The translations under genes were made by a program, and so were the position numbers. This document shows positions 1-6,878 of a stretch of DNA of 13,395 nucleotides, one piece after another. Below the pieces are notes generated by a model, which worked only from the letters and a program-made list of their open reading frames with translations, did not search any database and was not told the origin of the DNA. Position 1 is the first letter of the stretch; every line of letters begins with the position of its first letter. This DNA comes from an uncultured Prevotella sp. (GTDB lineage Bacteria > Bacteroidota > Bacteroidia > Bacteroidales > Bacteroidaceae): positions 1 through 13,395 of the forward strand of contig CALNBT010000262.1 of assembly GCA_937874345.1 (NCBI GenBank). The letters run 5' to 3'.

Positions 1-491
1 CTATTTATATTTTATCTAAATAAATCGCCAGTAAGCTAAAAAAACAACTCATGAAAATAAGTTATAATATTTTATTACTATTTTTGCTTTACGTATGACA
101 ATGTATTTTCTTTTGTCTCGATACAGATTAGAATTTATTTTGTGTTAAATTCAGGCAAACTTGGAAACACATCTCCATTTCGTCAGAGATTTATAGTAAC
201 AGGAAAATAGTCTTTGATGATTTGGTTTAATATGCTTAATAATTGAATATACGAAAGATTGATAGAAGGTACAACTCTCTCTAACATATATATTATTTAT
301 AATTTTATTTAGATAATAGCTGTACGCGAGATACTGACCTTTGTATTTGAAAACGCTTTAACAGAAAGATATGAAATAGTCATTTTTGCCTAGTTCTATT
401 CACGCATACAGCAATGCGAAGACTACCCCGTGATGACAATCTAATGTTAAAAGGATACTAATCAATTAAAAAATAATCTAGAAATCCACAA
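1..491. other. AT-rich upstream region without a recognisable gene
   Basis: No convincing coding region was found on either strand. The DNA is clearly more AT-rich than the genes that follow. It contains weak matches to the Bacteroidetes promoter pattern. TATTTTTG at 79-86 is a perfect -7 box but lacks a -33 box. TTTG at 112-115 followed 19 nt later by TTATTTTG at 135-142 has one mismatch. TTTA at 357-360 followed 20 nt later by CATTTTTG at 381-388 has two mismatches. A 13-bp inverted repeat pairs 12-24 with 304-316. The region probably carries the promoter and leader of the oxidoreductase operon; what lies upstream of the window is unknown. Confidence 0.6.
357..388 (+). promoter_or_regulatory. 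possible promoter of the oxidoreductase operon
   Basis: TTTA at 357-360 and CATTTTTG at 381-388 are separated by 20 nt. This matches the Bacteroidetes -33/-7 pattern (TTTG, about 20 nt, TAnnTTTG) at 10 of 12 fixed positions. It would give a leader of roughly 95-100 nt before the ATG at 492. A competing site at 112-142 matches 11 of 12 positions but would leave a leader of about 340 nt. In such AT-rich DNA either match could be chance. Confidence 0.25.
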
Positions 492-1790
492 ATGATGGGA
501 GAAAACTCTGTGATCACAAGACGTGATTTTTTGCGGAAGCTGGGTATCGTTGGGGCTGGTGCGCTGGCCGTTACAAGTCCTTGGCTCTCTGCATTCTCTG
601 AAGTAAACGAAACAAAGAATGAAAAATGCAGGATCGGGATGATTGGCCCTGGCTCTCGTGGACAGTTCTTATTAGGCTTCTTGTCCCAGAACCCAAAGGC
701 GGAAATAGTTGCATTGGCGGATATTTATCAGCCTTCACTGGATTTAGCCTTAAAAATAGTTCCGAAAGCAAAGACCTATAAAGACTACCGGCGTCTGTTG
801 GAAGACAAATCGATTGAGGCAGTAATCGTAACCACACCGCTTCATACTCATTGCCAAATTGTCTTGGATGCTTTCGCGGCAGGCAAGCATGTGTACTGTG
901 AAAAGACAATCGGATACAATATGGATCAGTGTTTGATGATGTATCAGGCTCATCTTGCCACGAAGAAGGTGTTTTTTACAGGGCAGCAACGACTGTTTGA
1001 TCCCCGTTATATCAAAGCGATGGATTTGGTGCATCAAGGGAAGTTTGGCGAGATCACGGCCGTTTATTCCCACTGGAACCGCAACGGAGATTGGCGCCGT
1101 CCTGTGCCTAAACCCGAGTTAGAACGCTTTATCAACTGGCGTCTCTACAAAGAATCATCTAAAGGGGTCATGACAGAATTGGCATGCCACCAACTTCAGA
1201 TCGGCACTTGGGCGATGGGACAATTGCCTAAGAAGGTGATGGGGCATGGTTCTATCAATTTTTGGAAAGATGGACGAGATGTTTACGACAATGTGAATTT
1301 GATTTATGTCTTTGAAGATGGGCGCAAAATGACCTATGGCTCAGATATCGCCAATAAGTTTTATGGCCTTGAAGAACAAATATTAGGTAGAAAGGGAACT
1401 GTAGAGCCAGAACTCGGAAAGTATTATTTTGAGGATGTTGACCCAGCACCAGCCTTCTTACAGATGGTCAACGATTGGGAAAACAAGTTTTTTGGTAATA
1501 TTCCATTTGCCGGAACCAGCTGGGTTCCTGAAACAGCCAACGGGAATGGTGGCGAATATCTTCTGGGTAAACGTCCCGAAAACGATGGCACTTCGTTGTT
1601 AACGGAAGCATTTGTAGAGGCTTGCATCGTGAACAAGCAACCCAAAAATATAGCCGAAGAAGGATATTATGCCAGTCAGTTGTGTCTGTTTGGACACGAA
1701 GCCATAGAAAAAGGCGAGATAATTGAATTCCCAGAAAAGTACTATATTGATTATGATGTCTACAAAACAAAAGCTGTAAAGAAGATATGA
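492..1790 (+). CDS. Tat-signal Gfo/Idh/MocA family oxidoreductase (first copy)
   Basis: This is a predicted NAD(P)-dependent sugar or cyclitol oxidoreductase of 432 residues. Residues 9-18 (TRRDFLRKLG) followed by a hydrophobic stretch to about residue 34 form a twin-arginine signal, so the folded enzyme with bound cofactor is probably exported. The mature part begins with a Rossmann strand and the dinucleotide loop GPGSRG (52-57). The family EKP motif appears as CEKT (136-139), keeping the Lys with Thr in place of Pro. His233 in ACHQLQIG sits where the family has its catalytic His. The C-terminal half is the usual alpha/beta substrate domain. Met2 (495) or the GTG at 510 are possible alternative starts; 492 gives the full signal region. 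It is the first gene of the operon and its stop overlaps the next start (ATGA). The family is certain; substrate and redox direction are not. Confidence 0.9.
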   Translation: MMGENSVITRRDFLRKLGIVGAGALAVTSPWLSAFSEVNETKNEKCRIGMIGPGSRGQFLLGFLSQNPKAEIVALADIYQPSLDLALKIVPKAKTYKDYRRLLEDKSIEAVIVTTPLHTHCQIVLDAFAAGKHVYCEKTIGYNMDQCLMMYQAHLATKKVFFTGQQRLFDPRYIKAMDLVHQGKFGEITAVYSHWNRNGDWRRPVPKPELERFINWRLYKESSKGVMTELACHQLQIGTWAMGQLPKKVMGHGSINFWKDGRDVYDNVNLIYVFEDGRKMTYGSDIANKFYGLEEQILGRKGTVEPELGKYYFEDVDPAPAFLQMVNDWENKFFGNIPFAGTSWVPETANGNGGEYLLGKRPENDGTSLLTEAFVEACIVNKQPKNIAEEGYYASQLCLFGHEAIEKGEIIEFPEKYYIDYDVYKTKAVKKI

Positions 1791-2026
1791 AAGACTTGAT
1801 CATTACTGGAAAGCGACAAAAACACGAGCTATTTGCGCTGTTAACGTGCTTTGTTCTTTCAAATATACTGAACATTATTGCTATCGTTACCTATCATGCT
1901 CCTGCATGGGAGGTTCTCACTTCAATCATTTACGTCATCTGTTTTACGATCTTCCTGTATGTCGTGTGGATTGTTCTGAGGATAATTCTATATGGAATCA
2001 AACGGACTTTTAAGAAAAACCAATAA
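1787..2026 (+). CDS. small membrane protein with two helices, function unknown
   Basis: This is a 79-residue protein with no recognised domain. Two hydrophobic segments, about residues 15-36 and 43-69, are separated by a short loop (TYHAPAWE). The N-terminus (MKDLIITGKRQKHE) and the C-terminus (IKRTFKKNQ) are basic, so by the positive-inside rule both ends probably face the cytoplasm as a helical hairpin. Its ATG overlaps the stop of the preceding oxidoreductase by 4 bp, and the next oxidoreductase starts 15 bp after its stop. Translational coupling and a shared job are therefore likely. It might anchor the exported enzymes or link them to membrane electron transfer, but nothing in the sequence shows this. 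No haem- or metal-ligand pattern stands out. Confidence 0.75.
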   Translation: MKDLIITGKRQKHELFALLTCFVLSNILNIIAIVTYHAPAWEVLTSIIYVICFTIFLYVVWIVLRIILYGIKRTFKKNQ

Positions 2027-2041
2027 ATTAACTTTTATAAT

Positions 2042-3469
2042 ATGACCACAAGAAGACAATTTTTGAAAGACATGGGAATGGCAACCGCAGGCATAACGCT
2101 CGGCTCTGTAGGGAATATCCTTGCCAATCCGTTGACATCCAAAGAATGGGTGTCGGCTAAACAGGATAAAGTAAAGGTCGCTTTCATCGGTATCGGGAAT
2201 CGTGGAGAGCAAAACGCTGAAGAGATTGCAAAGACCAATATGGTGGATGTAGTGGCTCTATGTGATGTTGATATGGGTGCCAAGCATACACAAAAGGTGA
2301 TGAACAAGTTCCCGAATGCCAAACGATTCAGAAACTTCAGGGAGCTGTTTGAGAAATACAGCGGCCAATTTGATGCTGTTGTGGCTTCTGTTCCCGATCA
2401 CATGCATTTTCCTATTGGTATGATGGCCCTCAATTATGGTAAGCATATCTATCTGGAAAAGCCGATGTGCCGAACATTTCATGAGGCAGAACTGATGATG
2501 GAAAATGCTCGTCGTCATCCAGGTGTGGTGACCCAGGTTGGCAATCAAGGGCATTCTGAAGGCAACTATTTTCAGTTCAAGGCATGGAAAGAAGCGGGTA
2601 TCATCAAGGATGTCACAGCTATAACCGCTCATATGAACAACCCTCGCCGTTGGCATGGTTGGGATGCCAACATCTACAAGTTCCCTGATGCACAGCCAAT
2701 TCCTGAAAATATGGATTGGGATACCTGGCTTGGAGCATGCCAATATCACGACTATTCTGATAAATTTCACTACGGAAATTGGCGCTGCTGGTACGATTTC
2801 GGCATGGGTGCGTTAGGCGATTGGGGAGCACATATCCTTGATACTGCTCACGAATTCCTGAATTTGGGACTACCGTATGAAGTGTCATTGACCTATCAAA
2901 AGGGGCATAACGATTATTTCTACCCTTATTCTTCAACCATATTGTTCCGTTTCGCTTCACGAGGCAATATGCCTCCATGCGACATTACATGGTATGATGG
3001 TCTCGATAACCTTCCTCCTTTGCCAAAAGGATATGGCAATTCGGAGTACAATCCCGATATTCCATCAACCAATCAAGGCAATACCCCCGTTACAACGCTT
3101 AATCCCGGAAAGATAATCTATACGAAAGACCTGATTTTTAAGGGTGGCAGCCATGGCAGTACCCTATCGATTATTCCATCGGCCAAAGCAGAAGAGATGA
3201 AGAATAAGTTGCCGGTAGTACCGAAGAGTCCGTCAAATCATTATGTAAATTTCCTCAGAGCCTGCCAGGGTACCGAGAAAACACGTTCGCCGTTCGAAAT
3301 CAATGGTGTACTGAGTGAGGTATTCTGTTTGGGTGTTATTGCACAAAGAATGAACACACAGCTGTTCTTTGACCCTCGTCTCAAGAGGTTTACTAATAAC
3401 GAGTTTGCCAATTCCATGCTGGCCGGAATGCCACCAAGAAAGGGATGGGAAGACTTCTACAAGATTTAA
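2042..3469 (+). CDS. Tat-signal Gfo/Idh/MocA family oxidoreductase (second copy)
   Basis: This 475-residue protein is a second predicted NAD(P)-dependent oxidoreductase, clearly diverged from the first. A twin-arginine signal starts at residue 3 (TRRQFLKDMG) and is followed by a hydrophobic stretch to about residue 28. The Rossmann loop is GIGNRG (50-55). The canonical EKP motif is present (139-141), and GDWGAHILD carries the family DxGxHxxD signature (D260, G262, H264, D267). A long insertion around residues 285-395 is richer in Pro, Gly and Asn than the family core. The ATG lies 15 bp after the small membrane gene, in an AT-rich spacer without a Shine-Dalgarno sequence. Two exported copies in one operon could catalyse opposite half-reactions (oxidation of substrate, reduction of product) or act on different sugars. 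That division of labour is inference. Confidence 0.92.
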   Translation: MTTRRQFLKDMGMATAGITLGSVGNILANPLTSKEWVSAKQDKVKVAFIGIGNRGEQNAEEIAKTNMVDVVALCDVDMGAKHTQKVMNKFPNAKRFRNFRELFEKYSGQFDAVVASVPDHMHFPIGMMALNYGKHIYLEKPMCRTFHEAELMMENARRHPGVVTQVGNQGHSEGNYFQFKAWKEAGIIKDVTAITAHMNNPRRWHGWDANIYKFPDAQPIPENMDWDTWLGACQYHDYSDKFHYGNWRCWYDFGMGALGDWGAHILDTAHEFLNLGLPYEVSLTYQKGHNDYFYPYSSTILFRFASRGNMPPCDITWYDGLDNLPPLPKGYGNSEYNPDIPSTNQGNTPVTTLNPGKIIYTKDLIFKGGSHGSTLSIIPSAKAEEMKNKLPVVPKSPSNHYVNFLRACQGTEKTRSPFEINGVLSEVFCLGVIAQRMNTQLFFDPRLKRFTNNEFANSMLAGMPPRKGWEDFYKI

Positions 3470-3490
3470 TTATGAATATTCAATAGATTA

Positions 3491-4834
3491 ATGAAAAAAT
3501 TAAGCATCATTTTATTGTGTTGTGCAATGGCAGGTAGTGCTTTTGCACAAAACTGGAAACCCCTGTTCAATGGTAAGAACCTGAAAGGATGGGAACAATT
3601 GAATGGTAAAGCCAGTTATGTTGTTGAAGAAGGTGCCATCGTCGGTCATCCGAAGATGGGCACCCCAAATTCTTTTTTGGCAACAAAGAATGTCTATGGC
3701 AATTTTATCCTCGAGTTCGAGTTTCGTGTTTCGGATGGAATCAATTCTGGAGTCCAGTTGCGTAGCGAGAGTTTACCGTCGTATCAGAAAGGTAGAGTAC
3801 ATGGATACCAATTCGAGATGGATCCTTCTGACCGTGCATGGACTGGTGGCATTTATGACGAAGCGCGTCGTGGATGGCTTTATCCGCTGACCAAGAACCC
3901 TCAGGCAAAGCAAGCTTTCAAGCATAACGATTGGAACAAAGCCCGCATAGAGGCCAATGGAACATCCATCCGTACGTGGGTCAATGGTGTTGCATGTGCT
4001 AATTTGCTGGATGACATGACGCCTGTAGGATTCATTGCCTTGCAGGTTCATCAAATAGGTAACAAGGCTGATGAAAACAAGACCATGGCTTGGCGTAACA
4101 TTCGTATCTGTACTGAAAATGTTGCCCAATACCTTACCCCCGAGGGTGATACCCCCGAGGTGAATTGCATCGACAACACGCTCTCTGCTAAGGAGGCAAA
4201 AGAAGGGTGGAAACTGCTCTTCGATGGCAAGACAACCAATGGCTGGCGTGGTGCTCGTTTGAGTTCTTTCCCTCAAAAAGGTTGGCTTGTCGAAAATGGC
4301 ATTCTCAAGGTGCTTGCTGGAAATGGTGGAGAGGCTGCCAATGGTGGTGATATCGTTACCACGCGTACCTACCGGAATTTTATCTTGAAAGTTGATTTTA
4401 AGATCACTCCCGGCGCAAATAGCGGCATCAAGTACTTCGTAGATCCCGATATGAACAAGGGAGAAGGATCGGCCATTGGTTGTGAGTTCCAGATCCTTGA
4501 CGACCAAAGGCATCCTGATGCCAAGTTGGGGGTGAAAGGAAACCGTAAATTGGGTTCACTTTATGACTTGATACCTGCTCCCGAAAACAAGATTTTCGAC
4601 ATAAACACCTTTAACACTGCCATGATTGTGGTGAAGGGAAACCATGTTGAGCACTGGCTCAACAATGTCAAGATTATCGAGTACGAACGAAACAACCAAG
4701 AATGGAACGCATTGGTTGCCTACAGCAAGTATAAGAACTGGCCCAACTTTGGTAACCTGACGGATGGAAATATCCTGCTTCAGGACCATGGCAATGAGGT
4801 TAGCTTTAAAAATATCAAGATTAAAGAACTGTAA
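3491..4834 (+). CDS. secreted protein with two DUF1080 (3-keto-disaccharide hydrolase) domains
   Basis: This 447-residue protein has a signal peptide with a probable signal peptidase I site after AFA (residues 17-19). There is no proper lipobox, since the residue before Cys10 is Leu. Two DUF1080 (PF06439) jelly-roll-type domains follow. The first spans about 22-207, opening WKPLFNGKNLKGWE and closing MAWRNIRI. The second spans about 239-446, opening WKLLFDGKTTNGWRG and closing SFKNIKIKEL. Each has the NFIL...NSG core (NSG at 85-87 and 310-312) and a GYQFEMD or GCEFQILDD strand. A linker of about 30 residues contains a short TPEGDTPE repeat. The family is annotated as cleaving keto-sugar glycosides and as a lectin-like fold. 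Lying 21 bp after an exported dehydrogenase, it probably acts on that enzyme's product. One domain may bind rather than cleave. Confidence 0.9.
   Translation: MKKLSIILLCCAMAGSAFAQNWKPLFNGKNLKGWEQLNGKASYVVEEGAIVGHPKMGTPNSFLATKNVYGNFILEFEFRVSDGINSGVQLRSESLPSYQKGRVHGYQFEMDPSDRAWTGGIYDEARRGWLYPLTKNPQAKQAFKHNDWNKARIEANGTSIRTWVNGVACANLLDDMTPVGFIALQVHQIGNKADENKTMAWRNIRICTENVAQYLTPEGDTPEVNCIDNTLSAKEAKEGWKLLFDGKTTNGWRGARLSSFPQKGWLVENGILKVLAGNGGEAANGGDIVTTRTYRNFILKVDFKITPGANSGIKYFVDPDMNKGEGSAIGCEFQILDDQRHPDAKLGVKGNRKLGSLYDLIPAPENKIFDINTFNTAMIVVKGNHVEHWLNNVKIIEYERNNQEWNALVAYSKYKNWPNFGNLTDGNILLQDHGNEVSFKNIKIKEL
4136..4160 (+). repeat. short in-frame tandem repeat in the DUF1080 linker
   Basis: ACCCCCGAGG occurs at 4136-4145 and again at 4151-4160, a period of 15 bp or five codons. 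It encodes TPEGD followed by TPEV between the two domains. It is probably a local linker duplication with no catalytic meaning. Confidence 0.6.
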
Positions 4835-4840
4835 ATAACC

Positions 4841-5659
4841 TTGGAACTTCCACATGTCTATCGGCCCCAGCCGAATGGGGTAGGTCTTTATTATACATGG
4901 TTTTCGGCCATGCATACGCGTGTAGACATCCTTTTTTGTAGTCAGAAAACAGAACAGGAGCTTGAAGCCGTCAGCTCTCATATCCGACAGTACATTGCCG
5001 ATATCGAGCTGATGGCCAATTGCTTTAATGAACATAGCGAGCTGGCACAAGTAAACCGGTTGGCCTGGCATCACGAAATTGCCTTGTCGGCCGAACTCAA
5101 CCAGATTCTGACCTCTTGTCTGACGTTTCACCAACAGACCAATGGTTTGTTCGATATAACAGTCGATTCAGAAGGTTATTCCCCGGATTCAATTCATGCT
5201 ATCAGGATACAAGATAGTCATATCAGATTTCTCAAACCAGGCATTCGCATCAACCTTTCGGGAATGATTAAAGGATATGGGCTGGATAAAATTCATCGTT
5301 TGCTGAAAAGTCGCTCTATTGAGGATGCCTTGGTGAACCTTGGAAACAGTTCTGTGATGGCTATGGGTAACGGAAGTGACGGAAAAGGATGGCAGCTATC
5401 GTTGCAGCAGACCGGGGAACAGGTCTGTCTTCAAGACCAATGCCTTACCACGTCGGGCAACGACAGCATGGCCCGGCGACATATTGTTAACCCGGCTACA
5501 GGACTGTTTGTTGACGGTAAGCGGTCGGTTGCAGTGGTAACCCCCAAGGCTATAGAAGGAGAAGTGTTGTCAACGGCGATGTTTATCGCTACGTCTGAGC
5601 AAAGGCAACAATTGTTGACCCGTTTTCAGGTAAATCAAGTGATTGACCTAAACGGTTGA
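4841..5659 (+). CDS. divergent ApbE-type FAD:protein FMN transferase
   Basis: Up to 272 residues. ApbE enzymes move FMN from FAD onto a Thr/Ser of a target flavoprotein, using Mg2+. Family landmarks in order are FSAMHTRVDI (21-30; family: AMGT), SELAQVNR (66-73), NGLFDITVDS (101-110), INLSGMIKGYGLD (137-149; family: D-GGIAKGYA-D), LVNLGNSSVMAMG (164-176; second Gly of the GG pair is Asn), TTSGND (203-208) and HIVNPATG (214-221). In GEVLSTAMF (240-248) the family's metal-binding Asp is Glu241, while Thr245 is kept. No signal peptide or lipobox is visible. The first in-frame ATG is 4910, right at the core fold, so TTG 4841 is the better start. The frame opens directly after the DUF1080 stop in the same phase. 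No obvious flavinylation target is encoded here. The fold is secure; activity is uncertain. Confidence 0.8.
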   Translation: MELPHVYRPQPNGVGLYYTWFSAMHTRVDILFCSQKTEQELEAVSSHIRQYIADIELMANCFNEHSELAQVNRLAWHHEIALSAELNQILTSCLTFHQQTNGLFDITVDSEGYSPDSIHAIRIQDSHIRFLKPGIRINLSGMIKGYGLDKIHRLLKSRSIEDALVNLGNSSVMAMGNGSDGKGWQLSLQQTGEQVCLQDQCLTTSGNDSMARRHIVNPATGLFVDGKRSVAVVTPKAIEGEVLSTAMFIATSEQRQQLLTRFQVNQVIDLNG

Positions 5660-5854
5660 TTTTTGTATCGTTCAGTTTACCAATTTGTTTTTAATTTGTC
5701 GTATTGCAACCTTTTTAAAGACTTTTCCAAGTATGCTGTAATATGATTATAATCAATTTGTTAGAAGCTTGAAAAGATCCAGTTTGCAAACTCAATGGTT
5801 TTGAGTGCCGATTGCATTGAGATTGATTTTCAATTCCGTTGACTTTGCCGGTCA

Positions 5855-5881
5855 ATTTGCATGGGTTTGTTTCATGCAAAT
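5855..5881 (+). terminator. perfect 9-bp hairpin, possible end of the upstream operon
   Basis: ATTTGCATG (5855-5863) and CATGCAAAT (5873-5881) are exact inverted repeats around a 9-nt loop, GGTTTGTTT. A short T run follows (GTTTTGCTT). The T tract is weak and the hairpin lies about 195 nt after the ApbE-like stop, so it could equally be a protein-binding dyad. Confidence 0.3.
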
Positions 5882-6091
5882 GTTTTGCTTGGTTTCATTT
5901 TCCTTCGTAGTTCGGCTATTTCCTTTATTCCCTTTGTAGTATGTAGCAAGCAATCAACTCAAGATTTTTTTTGAGAACTCTTCTCGCGAAACCGAGAAAT
6001 TTGCTTTAGGTTTAAGGCATGATAGGCCTGACATCATGAAATTTAACAAAAAAATAACATGCCGTCAAGAATATTTTTAGTGACATTCTTT

Positions 6092-6099
6092 TATATTTG
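6092..6099 (+). promoter_or_regulatory. -7 promoter box upstream of the GNAT gene
   Basis: TATATTTG is a perfect match to the Bacteroidetes -7 box TAnnTTTG. No TTTG lies at the expected -33 position, so the promoter would be incomplete. Transcription would start near 6105, giving a leader of roughly 90 nt to the ATG at 6198. That leader contains the terminator-like hairpin at 6143-6173. Confidence 0.45.
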
Positions 6100-6142
6100 C
6101 AACGCTTTTTTACTATAAACCAGTGATGCCGAAAACGTAGGG

Positions 6143-6173
6143 TTAGCTTGTGTCGAGCTAAGTCTGTTTTTTT
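6143..6173 (+). terminator. intrinsic terminator-like hairpin in the GNAT leader
   Basis: TTAGCTTG (6143-6150) pairs with CGAGCTAA (6154-6161) over 8 bp, including one G-U, around a 3-nt loop. Five nt later comes a run of seven T's (6167-6173). It lies between the -7 box and the GNAT start, with no ORF in between. It may be an attenuator, or the end of a small RNA of about 65-70 nt. Confidence 0.45.
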
Positions 6174-6197
6174 GGACTCATCAATACATTTAAATCG

Positions 6198-6704
6198 ATG
6201 AATATTATCTTTCGCCAAGCTACGCTTTCTGATTTTAACGGTGCATGGACTGCACTCGACAATGCACGCAATATGATGATTTCCATTGGGCGCAAACAGT
6301 GGTCTGCCAGCTACCCTTCACAGGAGATCCTGCTCTGTGACATTCGTGAAGGGCATGGTTATGTGCTGGTGAGTGGCGAGGAGGTGCTGGCCTATGCTGC
6401 GGTTGCGCTCAACGGAGAGCCGTTATATGACGACCTGGATGGACATTGGCTCAGCGAATCGGATTATATGGTCGTTCATCGGCTGGCTGTTAATACGTCA
6501 CACCGTGGGGAAGGCTTGTCAAAACGTTATTTTGCAGAGGTCGAAAATTGGGCTAAATCAATTGGAGTGAACAGCATTAAAGTTGATACTAACCATGACA
6601 ATGTAGAGATGTTGGACATGCTTCCCAAGATAGGATATGTTTATTGCGGTGAGGTTGATTATGGTGTCAAAGGCAAGCGTATGGCCTATGAAAAACTGCT
6701 GTAG
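6198..6704 (+). CDS. GNAT family N-acetyltransferase
   Basis: This 168-residue protein is a predicted cytoplasmic acyl-CoA-dependent acetyltransferase. It has the single GNAT fold. The N-terminal strand IIFRQATLSDFNGAWTAL is followed by a Trp-rich helix region, and the central strand VLAYAAVAL precedes motif A at VHRLAVNTSHRGEGLSKRYF (93-112). In it, RGEG (103-106) is the R-x-x-G-x-G/A-type acetyl-CoA pyrophosphate loop. IKVDTNHDNVEMLDMLPKIGYVYCGEV (127-153) is motif B with the usual N-x-x-M and GF/GY pattern. Length is typical of the family. It is flanked by a long intergenic region and by the rimP promoter, so it is probably transcribed alone. The substrate, whether small molecule, peptide or protein N-terminus, cannot be assigned; it is not an obvious RimI. 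Confidence 0.88.
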   Translation: MNIIFRQATLSDFNGAWTALDNARNMMISIGRKQWSASYPSQEILLCDIREGHGYVLVSGEEVLAYAAVALNGEPLYDDLDGHWLSESDYMVVHRLAVNTSHRGEGLSKRYFAEVENWAKSIGVNSIKVDTNHDNVEMLDMLPKIGYVYCGEVDYGVKGKRMAYEKLL

Positions 6705-6835
6705 AAAATCAGCATAAAGTAGTTGAAAATTTGGTTGGATATCGTACAACTTATAGGCAGAAACAGGCTGATATGCCGTTCTTTGTGGGATATGAGCCAG
6801 AAAAATTTGTATAATGTAGGAATTCTTATCAATTA

Positions 6836-6867
6836 TTTGCGTATTTCATTAAAATAACGTATCTTTG
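6836..6867 (+). promoter_or_regulatory. promoter of the rimP-nusA-infB operon
   Basis: TTTG at 6836-6839 and TATCTTTG at 6860-6867 are 20 nt apart. Both boxes match the Bacteroidetes housekeeping consensus exactly (TTTG, about 20 nt, TAnnTTTG). The start of transcription is expected near 6873, leaving a leader of about 80 nt before rimP. This is the best promoter match in the window. Confidence 0.75.
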
Positions 6868-6878
6868 CAGCATTCAGT

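Larger units (their letters stand above)
5660..6197. other. 538-bp intergenic region with several dyads
   Basis: No convincing gene on either strand. Dyads seen are a 12-bp perfect palindrome AGTTTGCAAACT (5781-5792), a perfect 9-bp stem ATTTGCATG/CATGCAAAT with a 9-nt loop (5855-5881), TTCTCG/CGAGAA with a 6-nt loop (5981-5998), and CATGAT/ATCATG with a 9-nt loop (6018-6038). Near its end lie a -7 promoter box and a terminator-like hairpin, listed separately. The ApbE-like gene has no strong terminator right after its stop, so the operon transcript may end at one of these dyads. Confidence 0.6.

Noticed and set aside
3773..4513. A 246-codon open frame on the minus strand
   Set aside because: It lies wholly opposite the DUF1080 gene, whose protein is clearly recognisable; the minus-strand peptide shows no domain features.
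4556..5134. A 192-codon open frame on the minus strand
   Set aside because: It spans the end of the DUF1080 gene and the start of the ApbE-like gene, both well supported, and its product looks like no protein family.
6012..6218. A 68-codon minus-strand frame in the intergenic region before the GNAT gene
   Set aside because: It runs through the -7 box and the terminator-like hairpin of the plus strand, and its basic, aromatic composition is what AT-rich non-coding DNA tends to give.
6705..6835. Terminator for the GNAT gene from ATCAGC...GCTGAT and AGTTG...CAACT pairs
   Set aside because: The arms are far apart, interrupted and not followed by a T tract, so the pairing is not convincing.
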